Shown here piece after piece: positions 1 through 9,720 of a DNA stretch of 64,000 nucleotides; position 1 is the stretch's first letter; each line of letters opens with the position of its first letter. Below the pieces are notes generated by a model. It did no database searches and was not told where the DNA came from. It saw nothing but the letters and a program-made list of their open reading frames with translations. This stretch comes from Occultella kanbiaonis (GTDB lineage Bacteria; Actinomycetota; Actinomycetes; Actinomycetales; Beutenbergiaceae). The translations under genes were made by a program, and so were the position numbers. The stretch lies in assembly GCF_009708215.1 (NCBI RefSeq), contig NZ_CP046175.1:4216001-4280000 (forward strand). Direction: 5' to 3'.

Positions 1-446
1 ACGCCGCGGATCACACCATGCGCGGTGTGGCCCGACGCCGTCGCCTTGCCTGCGTCGGTGAAGGCATAGGCGAGACGACCGCCGGCACCGGCCGGAGCGA
101 GGAAGATCCCACCCTCGGGACGACTGAAGATGACGACGTCGGCCGAGGCGAACTCACGGTCCAACTGCTCGCCCGGCAGATGTCCGGCCAGCGCCAACTG
201 CAGGATGCGCTCAAGTTTGGTGGTCGGCGCAGCCCACCCACGTGCTAGCGGAGACGGGACGTGCCGAGGATTGGGGGTGAACTCCTCGCCCAGCTCACCG
301 TTCTCGTCCACACGCCATGCTCCTACGATGCCCTGCGGCGGCACACTACCGCCCACATCGAACTCGGGATCGACCGCGTAGACCCACCCGCCAGGGTTCG
401 CCCGGGCCTCGGCTCGAAGTGCGTCCGTGATAGGCGGCGTGGTCAC
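1..446 (-). CDS. Type VII secretion-associated SseB-like protein, 3' part cut by window edge
   Basis: A minus-strand frame stays open from the window edge to about position 555. The translation reads as a real protein: ITDALRAEARANPGGWVYAV, then an IVGAWRVDENGELG segment, NPRHVPSPLARGW and ADVVIFSRPEGGIFLAP. This matches, from memory, the actinobacterial type VII secretion system-associated proteins with an SseB-like domain. The start is taken at a GTG (444-446) because no ATG lies in frame; a purine-rich GGATGGGA sits just upstream. The C-terminus lies outside the window. No ESX core gene (eccC, eccD, WXG100) is visible here, so a link to secretion rests on family resemblance only. Confidence 0.6.
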   Translation of the reverse strand, partial: MTTPPITDALRAEARANPGGWVYAVDPEFDVGGSVPPQGIVGAWRVDENGELGEEFTPNPRHVPSPLARGWAAPTTKLERILQLALAGHLPGEQLDREFASADVVIFSRPEGGIFLAPAGAGGRLAYAFTDAGKATASGHTAHGVIRG

Positions 447-590
447 GAACGGGTCCCATCCATGTCGAGAACGGTCACTTCGCGCCAGCGTGGTGCGGGT
501 TCGCCACGGCAAGATCTGTGGTCTGTCACGACCCGACAGTATGACCCACGATCACGGGCGCTTGTCGAAGTCTGCCCGGTCACGACCGAG

Positions 591-998
591 TCAGTCGAAT
601 TGCGGACGCAGCTCTTCGCGGATCTGCCGGTAGTTCGCCGGCTTCACTGCCCACCGTGCCTCATCCGTGTCCTCGAACGTGACCTGGTACTTGCCTGTCG
701 TCCGGTCGAACTGCACGAGGATCTTCACCGGCAACGGGTCACCGACCTTGTACTGGTTCCCGAGATACGCATCAACCGCCGATTCGATGCTCGACCAGTC
801 GCAGGCCACGGCTGTGATGACGCCGCCGGGCGAGTAGGCGTACCCGTGCACGCTGCGATAGCCGTCGCCGAACTCCAGGATCATCGCCAGCGAGTCCCAG
901 TCCTCCGCCACGGGCCCGCGCAGCTCGCTGGCCAACGACGGCCCATTCATGGCCTCGATCAACGATCGGACGAGATCGACTGTGACGTCATTCGACAT
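591..998 (-). CDS. Small acidic hypothetical protein, possibly immunity-like
   Basis: The product is 135 aa with a convincing ribosome site (GAGGAGAAC just before the ATG at 998). It has no signal peptide or membrane segment. The middle contains WDSLAMILEFGDGYRSVHGY, and the C-terminal half has a compact alternating pattern ending in YRQIREELRPQFD. The composition and the DGY..HGY pattern recall small polymorphic-toxin immunity proteins of the YezG/DUF600 type, but I cannot confirm membership. Its neighbours, a T7SS-associated gene and an ankyrin protein, fit a toxin/immunity remnant. It is transcribed divergently from the ankyrin gene. Confidence 0.6.
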   Translation of the reverse strand: MSNDVTVDLVRSLIEAMNGPSLASELRGPVAEDWDSLAMILEFGDGYRSVHGYAYSPGGVITAVACDWSSIESAVDAYLGNQYKVGDPLPVKILVQFDRTTGKYQVTFEDTDEARWAVKPANYRQIREELRPQFD

Positions 999-1144
999 GG
1001 TTCTCCTCGGGTCCGGATCGGACGGGCTGATGCAGAACCTGGACGTCGCAGCGGAACTTCACCGCGTCTGGCAGACCCTGACCATGCAAGGCTACGGCTA
1101 CGTACGGGGACGATACTTTCGGGCGCAGGAGAAACGGAATCAGC

Positions 1145-1801
1145 ATGCAGATCGTGTTCAAGGACATCATTGCCGGCGATATCGACTCGGTCCGGCGGCG
1201 GCTGGCGAAGGATGCTGGTGTAGTCACCGTCGTCGCGACGGCACCTCCGAAGAAGTACGCCGGGCAGTCGCCTCTGCAGGTCGCGTATCGCCATGGAGAG
1301 TTCGAGATCGCAGCGCTCCTGCTGGCGCAGGGCGCAGACCCGAACTTCATCGAACACGGCGACCGAGAGCCATGGGCGATGCCAGTCCTTCACCACGCGA
1401 TCAAGGCAGCCGTGATGCGTTCTCGCTGGCTGCGACCGACCTGGCGCGAGGAGGCGCCGTGGCAACTGCGCAACACCACCGAACGAGCCGACGCCGCGTA
1501 CGCCGCACTCCAGCTGCTCCTCGAGTCCGGGGCCGACGTCCAGGCCCTGGACTCGTACCGCAACTCGTCACTCGGACGAGCCGTGTTGGACGCACGACAA
1601 ATTCTGCCGCAGTACCGCCACAACGACCCCGAGTGGGTGGACCCGAAGCCTCTGAACCCGGAACTCGTCGACGATCTCACCCGTGTCTTCGACAGCCTCG
1701 TGGCACAGGGCGCGGACCCGAACCGCACTGAGCGAGACCTCGGCGGATCCCTGGCCGACCACTATCGTGCCGAGCCCGTCGCCCAGTTCCTCCAGGTGTG
1801 A
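1145..1801 (+). CDS. Ankyrin-repeat protein
   Basis: A 218-aa cytosolic protein. Ankyrin signatures are visible: GQSPLQVAYRHGEFEIAALLLAQGADPN at residues 40-67 (given as one repeat), AYAALQLLLESGADVQALD around 120-138, and DSLVAQGADPNRTERDLGGS near 190-209. The helix between repeats carries an insertion. Ankyrin repeats mediate protein-protein contact, and in bacteria they often occur in effector or immunity roles. An AGGAGAAACGG site precedes the ATG. It diverges from the small hypothetical gene ending at 591 and is followed closely by a broken gene. The partner is unknown. Confidence 0.8.
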   Translation: MQIVFKDIIAGDIDSVRRRLAKDAGVVTVVATAPPKKYAGQSPLQVAYRHGEFEIAALLLAQGADPNFIEHGDREPWAMPVLHHAIKAAVMRSRWLRPTWREEAPWQLRNTTERADAAYAALQLLLESGADVQALDSYRNSSLGRAVLDARQILPQYRHNDPEWVDPKPLNPELVDDLTRVFDSLVAQGADPNRTERDLGGSLADHYRAEPVAQFLQV

Positions 1802-1848
1802 TCCGAGCCGCTCGTCCGACAACCTGGTCACGTCGCCAGGGAGGAGAC

Positions 1849-2249
1849 ATGGCACGCTACGGGCCGTTCGCAGAAACGACTCCGCGTGGGCAGACGGGTG
1901 GCTCGATGATCGACGTCGTCCGGTTCCTGATCATCTGCGCTTGATGCTGGGGCACCTGAACGGTGCGGAGAGGTACACCTACAGCATCTAGCGGGGCGCC
2001 GATCCGGAGAGCATCGTCGGGTTTCGCGATCACGCGGGCGAGTCGCTCATGCAGGCGGCCGGTTCCGCCGACGCGATGACGGTGGAGGTGCGGATTCCCA
2101 GCCCCGTTGGGGAGGGCCATCTGTATACGGTCGGTCGCCCGGAGCCCGTGGACGGCACGACCACCCTGATACCGATCAGTGACACCCGAGCTGTGCGGGT
2201 GTTCTCGAACGGAGTATTCACCGCTGACGAGGCGGCCGTGATCTTCTGA
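1849..2249 (+). pseudogene. Decayed ORF: frameshift plus in-frame stop
   Basis: A textbook ribosome site (GGGAGGAGAC) precedes ATG 1849, but that frame stops after 31 codons (TGA 1942-1944). Coding-like sequence continues in another frame from about 1941 (LMLGHLNGAERYTYSI), hits TAG at 1989-1991, and then runs on in the same frame as RGADPESIVGFRDHAGESLM and beyond to TGA at 2247-2249. One frameshift and one nonsense codon therefore break what looks like a protein of about 130 aa. I do not recognise the family. It follows the ankyrin gene by 47 bases and may have been its operon partner. Two sequencing errors would be an alternative explanation. Confidence 0.45.
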
Positions 2250-2298
2250 AGGACACTGCCCCACCACGGTCCCGACGCCGACGCAGTCCCGCCTCGCG

Positions 2299-3006
2299 TC
2301 ACGCCCACTTTTCGAGCTCGAGGTCGACGCGAGGGTCGCAGCGCACCCACACCTCACCTGAGGGAGCACTGGCCGGGGTCTCGATCAGGTGAAGACCTAG
2401 AGCCTCGACCGTCTTCAGCAATTCGCCTCGGGCCGCGCCCGCCTCGGCGGCCGTCCGGCTGTCGAAGAGTACGTAGTACCCGTCTGAATCGCCCAGGTAC
2501 TCGTTGTGCCCGGTGTCAGCCCAAGTCTTGCAGAACTGATTCAGGGCCTTCTTGTCGAGCTTTGGCATCGCGGCAGTCTCGCGGCGCCTCAGTTCGCTTT
2601 CACGCATTTCCCGCACCCAGGCGAGCTCGAGGTTCTCGAACGAGTCGTCCGGCAGCAGACTCTCACGATCGGACGTCCACGGACCATGGTCGTCGAGAGC
2701 GGCGTACCCGCTATGGGCGAAGCGCAACTGCAGGTCGGTGGCATCGGTGCGGCGCTCGTATCGGCGGTAGCTGACCTCGGGGCTCTCGCCATCGCGCACA
2801 CGTCCGACGATGCCGTGCGCGGTCTCGATGATCAGCGCCTCATCGGTGAGCACGCGTTCGAGACGAAATGTCGAATTCTCTTCGCTCAGGTGTTTCTTGA
2901 CAAAGGTGTTGAACGCCGTCGCGAACTTGAGATGGTCACGATCGCCCATCGCGAAGGAACGCTTGTGTCCTTGCGCATCCCGAAATACAAGCGGTCTCTC
3001 GGCCAT
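2299..3006 (-). CDS. Hypothetical protein
   Basis: A 235-aa soluble protein that I cannot assign. The start was chosen at ATG 3006 (MAERPLVFRD), with GAGAGG seven bases upstream; a longer reading to 3084 has no such site. The N-terminal 80 residues look like an alpha/beta domain (FATAFNTFVKKHL), the centre is charged (MRESELRRRE), and the C-terminal part reads EVWVRCDPRVDLELEKWA. There is no signal peptide, membrane span or evident catalytic motif. It faces the decayed ORF tail-to-tail and diverges from the VOC gene at 3267. Confidence 0.65.
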   Translation of the reverse strand: MAERPLVFRDAQGHKRSFAMGDRDHLKFATAFNTFVKKHLSEENSTFRLERVLTDEALIIETAHGIVGRVRDGESPEVSYRRYERRTDATDLQLRFAHSGYAALDDHGPWTSDRESLLPDDSFENLELAWVREMRESELRRRETAAMPKLDKKALNQFCKTWADTGHNEYLGDSDGYYVLFDSRTAAEAGAARGELLKTVEALGLHLIETPASAPSGEVWVRCDPRVDLELEKWA

Positions 3007-3266
3007 CAGCACCTCTCGAATTGCTCCTGCGGCCACGGGTCGACCGATTGTAACCGCAACCCAACCTCCGACATATGGAGCCATCTGCGAGCGCGCCCCG
3101 CCCCGGCCGAGCAGCCGCCGGCCACGGCCGTCGGGCGCTGACCCGCGTTGAGCAACGGTTCAGGGAGACGAGGACACCAGGTGCTCCACACATTGTCTCC
3201 TGAGCACCGAGCCGGTAGCGTGAACTCAGCGCGGCCGAGGCGCAACTGGAGAGTCCGGAAAGGGCC

Positions 3267-3923
3267 ATGCCCACTCGTTCATCGATCATGGGTGAACTCG
3301 AGAACCTCAGGAAGCGCGCGAAACACCTCGTACGCCAGCACCGTGCCGGCGTCTACCCGGTGGCCGCACGCCTGCGCCTCTCATTGCCTCGGTTTGCGGG
3401 ACTGACCGATCGCGAGGTGCTCGCTGCAGAGTTTGCTCTGCACGAGGCGCAGGAGGTCGTCGCGCACGAACTCGGGTTCACGTCGTGGTCCGACCTGAAG
3501 GAGAACCCACCGATGCCCGTCACCGATACGTCCGCACCCCGGCTTCAGCGAGCGAACGCGCAGGTGTTCGTCACCGACTTCCCACGAGCATTGACCTTCT
3601 ACCGCACCCTCCTCGGATTCGAGATCGTCTTCATCTACGGCGAGCCTGCGTTCTATGGCGAGGTCCGCCGCGGCGACGCCTGCCTGAACGTGCGCCACCT
3701 CGACAAGTCACCTTTCGTGGCAGGTGTGCGAGAGCAGGAGCAGTTGCTGTGCGCATACGTTGCGACCACCAACGCCAAGGACCTCTTCCTCGAGTTCCAG
3801 GCTGCGGGCGTCGACTTTCAGGAACGACTGCAACTCAAGCCGTGGGGAGCCTACGAGTTCGTCGTCCGCGACCCGGACGGCAATCTCATTCTCTTCGGGA
3901 GCCCGTCGGCCAAGCCGTCCTGA
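3267..3923 (+). CDS. VOC (glyoxalase/bleomycin-resistance) protein with N-terminal helical extension
   Basis: A 218-aa protein in two parts. Residues about 8-80 form a helical module (ELENLRKRAKHLVRQHRAG, later HEAQEVVAHELGFTSWSDLK) of the type usually found before ankyrin repeats. Residues about 90-215 form a VOC fold: NAQVFVTDFPRALTFYRTLLGFEIVF, then CLNVRHLD, and a closing FVVRDPDGNLILFGSP. The helical module suggests a fusion or a regulatory segment. The VOC substrate is unknown; lyase, dioxygenase and drug-binding roles are all possible. The ATG at 3267 has GGAAAGGG six bases upstream; an internal ATG at 3288 lacks a site. Confidence 0.8.
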   Translation: MPTRSSIMGELENLRKRAKHLVRQHRAGVYPVAARLRLSLPRFAGLTDREVLAAEFALHEAQEVVAHELGFTSWSDLKENPPMPVTDTSAPRLQRANAQVFVTDFPRALTFYRTLLGFEIVFIYGEPAFYGEVRRGDACLNVRHLDKSPFVAGVREQEQLLCAYVATTNAKDLFLEFQAAGVDFQERLQLKPWGAYEFVVRDPDGNLILFGSPSAKPS

Positions 3924-3973
3924 CGGGCTCCCGCGCCCCCGTTTCACATCCCTCGTCCAGCGGGCAGTACGGT

Positions 3974-4017
3974 TGGCTTGAGCCTGCCCAAGCCACACCT
4001 ACCCGGTAAGGGTGTGG
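3974..4017. terminator. Convergent intergenic hairpins
   Basis: Two stem-loops lie between the converging VOC and ychF genes: TGGCTTG/CAAGCCA (3974-3980 with 3989-3995) and CCACACC/GGTGTGG (3993-3999 with 4011-4017). They overlap at two or three bases, so only one forms at a time. There is no U-tract. Placement between two 3' ends supports termination. Confidence 0.45.
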
Positions 4018-4121
4018 CCCGCCCACCGCATGGAGAGGGTGGCCGCCCGTTCGAGCCGGGCCAGGTCCGGGAGACTCACCTCTCAGTGGGAGATGTCGGA
4101 GCCTCCACCACCGCAAGCCCG

Positions 4122-5207
<1,086 letters not shown>

Positions 5208-5229
5208 GGAATAGCAGTGTACGGGCCGC

Positions 5230-6819
5230 TCACGCGTAGGACATGACCTGCTGCAGCAGCTCGGGCCCACGTCGGTCGAAGATCCGAGCACCCCACCGGA
5301 TGCCGAGCACAAGCATGACGACGCCCTCGACCACGCCGACCAGCAACGTGAGCCAGCCGAGCAGCGTGCTCGAGGTGATCAGCGCCGCGATCGCGAGGGC
5401 GACGAACGGCAGGGACACCACCACGGTCGCCATCGACCCGACCAACTGGGACACGAGCGTGGCCATCGCCGCCCCTTGAGGCTGCTTGAACGGGCTGTCG
5501 CCCGGCTTGGGCACCGGGTACAGCAACCGGGCCGACGTCACGCTGGACACCCCGAGCGAGACCCCGAGCGCACCGAGACTCGCCCCCAGCACCACCGGGG
5601 CCAGGTCCCACCGGCCGGTGAAGCCGAGCGAGAAGGCCGCGAAGATCGCAACCACCGCCACCGCGGGAGGCCCGACGGCGAGTGCCCGGCCCGTGCGGTC
5701 GTCTCGCCCTGACACGCCGGTCGAGACGTGCAGCGCGAACGCGCTGCTGTCGTAGGCGATGTCGGCGGAGATCGAGTAGCCGAGGATCCAGGCGGTCAGG
5801 GGGGCCAGGATGAGCAGGATCTCCGACGCGGTGCCGCCGGCGGCCACGAGCAGGACCACCGGCAGCAGCGGGAGGACCGCGATCGACGCCGCGTAGCGGG
5901 GGTCGCGGAACCAGTAGGTCAACGCCCGGGCGGCGACGGCACCCGCGGGCGTGGCGGGCATCCGGTCGAACCAGCCGAGCCCCTTCGACCGGCCCTTGCC
6001 GGCGCCTGACGTCGGCGGGGTGACCAGGGACCTGGCCAACGAGACGTCCCAGAGCCACCACAGCAGGCCAAGGGTGAGGCCGGCGATCAGCAACCTGACC
6101 AGCACCAGCGGCCATACGCCGTCGTGCACCGCCCCGGCGAGCCCCCACGGGGCGCCGAGCGGGGTCCACGCGACGACCGCCGCGACCTGATCGAGCAGTG
6201 CCGGGATCGCGTCGAAGTCCGCGCCGGAGGCCTCCAGGCGGGCGGCGCCCCACGCGATCGCGGGGCCGACCAGCACGATCGGAACGAAGGCCGCGATCGT
6301 CAGCACCTCCCGGTAGCGGCGGGACTCCAGCAACGGGCCCAACGCCGTCGTGATCGCTCGGGAACCGACCACGCAGAGCGCGACCGCGAGCGCGCCCCCG
6401 ACCAGCGCCGCGAGCAGGGCGAGTGGTTCGCCCGCCCAGGCCAGCGCCATGCCGAGGACCAGGACCACCATGGAGAAGCCCGGCACCGACGTCAGGCCGG
6501 CCGCGGTGAGCCCTGCGAGCAACGTGCGCCGGGGCACCCCGTAGGTCACGAACCGCTGCGGGTCGAGGGTGGCATCCACACCGAAGGCGAAGAGCGGGAT
6601 CACCCACCAGCCGAGCACGATCACGGCCCCGACGATAGTGACGACGTCCGCGGTGATGTGCGGGTCGGCGGAGACGCCGGTGACGGTGCCGAAGATCGCC
6701 AGGCCCACGATCCAGACCGCGTAGGCGGCCGCGGCGATGAACCCGATGAGCTGCCAGACGCTGCGCTTGAAACTGTTCGCCATCAGCGTCAGCCGGAGCC
6801 TTACGAAGAGCGCAACCAT
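5230..6819 (-). CDS. ABC transporter permease (large integral membrane protein)
   Basis: A 529-aa protein with about ten to twelve hydrophobic segments, for example LIGFIAAAAYAVWIVGLAIFG near 22-42 and repeated Val/Ala/Leu-rich stretches to the end. There is no periplasmic-binding-protein-dependent EAA loop, which fits an exporter-type permease. It starts at ATG 6819 inside the 3' end of the ATPase gene (19-base overlap), so the two are translationally coupled and presumably form one complex. The substrate is unknown. Similar large permeases paired with a CcmA-type ATPase are common and poorly characterised in actinobacteria. Confidence 0.85.
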   Translation of the reverse strand: MVALFVRLRLTLMANSFKRSVWQLIGFIAAAAYAVWIVGLAIFGTVTGVSADPHITADVVTIVGAVIVLGWWVIPLFAFGVDATLDPQRFVTYGVPRRTLLAGLTAAGLTSVPGFSMVVLVLGMALAWAGEPLALLAALVGGALAVALCVVGSRAITTALGPLLESRRYREVLTIAAFVPIVLVGPAIAWGAARLEASGADFDAIPALLDQVAAVVAWTPLGAPWGLAGAVHDGVWPLVLVRLLIAGLTLGLLWWLWDVSLARSLVTPPTSGAGKGRSKGLGWFDRMPATPAGAVAARALTYWFRDPRYAASIAVLPLLPVVLLVAAGGTASEILLILAPLTAWILGYSISADIAYDSSAFALHVSTGVSGRDDRTGRALAVGPPAVAVVAIFAAFSLGFTGRWDLAPVVLGASLGALGVSLGVSSVTSARLLYPVPKPGDSPFKQPQGAAMATLVSQLVGSMATVVVSLPFVALAIAALITSSTLLGWLTLLVGVVEGVVMLVLGIRWGARIFDRRGPELLQQVMSYA

Positions 6820-7712
6820 GACAACCCCTCCGCCGACTGCCGGCCACCGACGAGGGCCACGAACCGGTCCTCGAGGCTCTGCCCGGCCCGGACCTCGTCG
6901 ACGGTGCCGGCGGCGAGGATGCGCCCGGCCGCGATGATGGCCACGTGGTCGCACATGCGCTGCACCAGGTCCATCACGTGCGAGGACACCACGACCGTGC
7001 CGCCGCTGCGCACGTACTCGCCGAGGATGTCCCGGATGTTCGCCGCGGAGACCGGGTCGACGGCCTCGAACGGCTCGTCGAGCACGAGGATCCGCGGCGC
7101 GTGGATCAGCGCCGACGCCAGCGCGACCTTCTTGGTCATCCCGGCCGAGTAGTCGACGACGAACGTCTTCGCGTCCGCCGCGAGGTCGAGGGCGCGCAGC
7201 AGGTCCGCGGTGCGCTCGGCGACCACGGCCCGGTCCATCCCCCGGAGCAGGCCGGCGTAGGTGATCAGCTGCTCGCCGGTGAGCCGGTCGAACAGGCGCA
7301 CCCCGTCGGGCAGGACGCCGAGCGCCTTCTTGCCCGTGACCGGGTCGGACCAGAAGTCGGCGCCGTGCACGCTGACGGTGCCGAAGTCGGGGCGCAGCAA
7401 GCCGGTGGCCATCGAGAGCATCGTCGTCTTCCCGGCGCCGTTCGGGCCGACGATCCCGTAGAACGAGCCGCTCGGGACGTCGAGGTCGACACCGGCGACG
7501 GCGGCCTTGTCACCGAATCGCTTCCAGAGACCGCGGATCGAGAAGGCGGCGGCCGGGTCGGGCGGTTGCTGGGGACCCTGTGGCGCGGCCGTCGTGGGTG
7601 CCGGACCGGGCTGCGGCGACGCGGTGGGGTCCCGGCGCGGTGTCCCGGGCTGCGGCGGGGCGAACGGGTTCGGCTGGACCGGACCCTCGGACGGCGGCAG
7701 GTGGACTGACAT
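6801..7712 (-). CDS. ABC transporter ATP-binding protein with proline-rich N-terminus
   Basis: 303 aa. Residues 1-55 are a Pro/Ala/Gln-rich disordered leader. The ATPase domain follows: GIVGPNGAGKTT (Walker A, about residue 86), a degenerate signature DYSAGMTKKVALASAL, ILVLDEPFEAVDP (Walker B), and VVVSSHVMDL (switch His). The Q-loop region reads LGVLPDGVRLFDRL with no clear Gln. This is the CcmA/NatA class that energises two-component exporters. It overlaps the permease gene by 19 bases and diverges from rmuC. The long frame running upstream to 9647 on this strand is noncoding shadow of rmuC. Confidence 0.9.
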   Translation of the reverse strand: MSVHLPPSEGPVQPNPFAPPQPGTPRRDPTASPQPGPAPTTAAPQGPQQPPDPAAAFSIRGLWKRFGDKAAVAGVDLDVPSGSFYGIVGPNGAGKTTMLSMATGLLRPDFGTVSVHGADFWSDPVTGKKALGVLPDGVRLFDRLTGEQLITYAGLLRGMDRAVVAERTADLLRALDLAADAKTFVVDYSAGMTKKVALASALIHAPRILVLDEPFEAVDPVSAANIRDILGEYVRSGGTVVVSSHVMDLVQRMCDHVAIIAAGRILAAGTVDEVRAGQSLEDRFVALVGGRQSAEGLSWLRSS

Positions 7713-7814
7713 GCGGTCCACGGTATGGGGTTGGGGCCCGACGGCGCACCGCACCCTCGCCTGCGAGCGCGTCAGTTCCGCGCTTTGTCGGTGACCGATG
7801 CGAGAGTGGTGGGC

Positions 7815-9521
7815 ATGGACGTCATCGGGGTTCTTCTGGTCGTCGCGGCACTGCTCGTGGGCGCGGTAGCGGGATGGCTCGCGGGACGGGCCGGCGGCGC
7901 GGGTCTGCGGGAGCGGCTCGCCTCGGAGCGCCGGTCCGCGCAGGCCCAGGTGGCGACGCTGGAACGCACCCACGCCGAGCGGGTCGACGCGCTGGAGCGC
8001 GCCGGTGCCGACCAGGTCGCCACCCTGGAGCGCGCCCACGCCGCCCGCCTCGAGGACGAGCGGACCGGGTTCGCGGAACGGCTCGCGGCCCAGCAGGAAC
8101 ACTTCACGCAGCGGCTGGAACAGGAGTCCGGGGCCGCCCGGGAACGACTGGATGCCGAACGGGCCGACGCCCAGGCGCGCCTCGAGGCGGAGCGCGCGGC
8201 CGCCCGGGAACGGCTCGAGGCAGAGCAGGCCGTCACGAAGGAGCGGCTCGACGAGATGCGCGCGGACTCCAAGCGCCTCTCGGACGACTTCGAGGCGCTC
8301 TCCCGCAAGGCCCTGGACGCGAACACGCAGGCGTTCCTGGCGCAGGCCGAGGAACGGTTCAAGCGCGCCCAGCAGGCCGGGGACGCCGAACTGGCCAAGC
8401 GCGAGGAGGCGGTCAAGGCCCTGGTCGAGCCGCTGAGCCGGACGCTCGGCGAGGTCAAGGCGGAGATGACCAGCGCGGAGAAGGCCCGGCTGGAGGCGCA
8501 CACCGTGCTGTCGGAGCAGGTCAACCACATGCGTACGTCCTCGGAGTCGCTGCGCAGCGAGACCAGCCAGCTCGTGACGGCGCTGCGGGCACCGCAGGTA
8601 CGGGGCCGCTGGGGCGAGCTCCAGCTGCGCCGGGTGGTCGAGGCCGCCGGGATGGTCGAGCATGTCGACTTCGAGGAGCAGGAGACCGTCGCGACCGATG
8701 ACGGAGCGCTCCGCCCGGATCTGGTCGTGAAGCTGCCCGGGGGCAAGCAGGTCATCGTGGACGCGAAGGTGGCCTTCAGCGGCTACCTCGAGGCGATGGA
8801 GGCCAAGGACGACGCGGTTCGCGCCAAGCGCCTGCAGGCGCACGCCCGGCACGTGCGCACTCACATCGAGAGCCTCGGCGCGAAGGCCTACTGGGAGCAC
8901 TTCGAGCACACGCCGGAGTTCGTGGTCATGTTCCTGCCCGCCGAGACCTTCCTCAATGCGGCGCTGGAGCAGGACCCCACGATCCTGGAGTACGCGTTCG
9001 AGCGGAACGTGGTGCTGGCCACGCCGGCCACCCTCGTCGCGCTGCTGCGCACCGTGGCCTACACGTGGCGCCAGGAACTGCTCGCCGCCGAGGCACAGCA
9101 GGTGTTCACCGTCGGGCGGGAACTGCACAAGCGGCTCGGCACCATGGGCAAGCACCTGGAGACGGTGTCCAAGCGACTGAACTCGACCGTGGACGCGTTC
9201 AACAAGCTCAACGCCTCGGTGGACTCCCAGGTCGTCACCCAGGCGCGGCGGTTCAGCGCCCTGCAGGGCCTCGAGCCGGCCCTGGACGTGCCGCCGCCGC
9301 TGGAGATCCTCGCGGTGCCGGTGCAGAAGGCCGATGCGTACGACACCCCCGAGCTGACCAGTGGGCCGAGGCGGCGTGGTGGGTCGGCCGACGCTCGTGC
9401 GCGGGCCGAACGCGACCTCGTGCTCGCCTCCGACTCCGACGACCTGCTGGACCTGTTCGATTCCGGTTCCGAGGACGAGTCGGACGAGTTCGGCGGCGGC
9501 CGGCGCGCCTCGGGGGCGTAG
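7815..9521 (+). CDS. rmuC: DNA recombination protein RmuC
   Basis: 568 aa. An N-terminal membrane anchor (residues 3-25, VIGVLLVVAALLVGAVAGWLA) is followed by a long Arg/Glu/Ala coiled coil (30-210). The RmuC nuclease-like domain then spans about 230-460, with RGRWGELQLRRVVEAAGM, the PD-(D/E)xK-like VIVDAKVAFSGYLEAM, and EFVVMFLPAETFLNAAL. The C-terminal 90 residues are a charged tail with a DDLLDLFDSGSEDESDEFGG acidic patch. RmuC limits inversion at short inverted repeats in E. coli. The start at ATG 7815 places the anchor at the N-terminus and has a GAGAGTGGTGGG site. A strong hairpin follows the gene. Confidence 0.93.
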   Translation: MDVIGVLLVVAALLVGAVAGWLAGRAGGAGLRERLASERRSAQAQVATLERTHAERVDALERAGADQVATLERAHAARLEDERTGFAERLAAQQEHFTQRLEQESGAARERLDAERADAQARLEAERAAARERLEAEQAVTKERLDEMRADSKRLSDDFEALSRKALDANTQAFLAQAEERFKRAQQAGDAELAKREEAVKALVEPLSRTLGEVKAEMTSAEKARLEAHTVLSEQVNHMRTSSESLRSETSQLVTALRAPQVRGRWGELQLRRVVEAAGMVEHVDFEEQETVATDDGALRPDLVVKLPGGKQVIVDAKVAFSGYLEAMEAKDDAVRAKRLQAHARHVRTHIESLGAKAYWEHFEHTPEFVVMFLPAETFLNAALEQDPTILEYAFERNVVLATPATLVALLRTVAYTWRQELLAAEAQQVFTVGRELHKRLGTMGKHLETVSKRLNSTVDAFNKLNASVDSQVVTQARRFSALQGLEPALDVPPPLEILAVPVQKADAYDTPELTSGPRRRGGSADARARAERDLVLASDSDDLLDLFDSGSEDESDEFGGGRRASGA

Positions 9522-9547
9522 CGCCGGCGTCGATCCGGTGAGCACAC

Positions 9548-9575
9548 GGGCCGCCCGCCGCTGCGCGGGCGGCCC
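9548..9575 (+). terminator. Rho-independent-like hairpin after rmuC
   Basis: Perfect 11-bp stem GGGCCGCCCGC / GCGGGCGGCCC (9548-9558 with 9565-9575) and a six-base loop, followed by CCTT-type sequence instead of a U-run. It starts 27 bases after the rmuC stop and precedes the sugar-importer operon. Confidence 0.75.
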
Positions 9576-9720
9576 TTCCCATGTGCTCGCTCCCAGAGCC
9601 GGCGCGCGCACATATGAGCGCGGTCGCTGGGGCCTTCCTGACCGCAACTAGCGTTCCTTGCGGTTTGCCTCTCCCGCCTCGGTTCGAGGGCGATGGTGCT
9701 ATGTGGAAGGAAGGCTCCGG

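Noticed and set aside
7713-9647. Long minus-strand open frame running upstream of the ABC ATPase start
   Set aside because: It is antisense to rmuC; the real ATPase protein begins at ATG 7712 with its Pro-rich leader, and the upstream residues show only antisense-type composition.
9649-9654. TAGCGT as promoter -10 for the Ugp-like operon
   Set aside because: No convincing -35 with usual spacing; hexamers of this kind arise by chance in this background.
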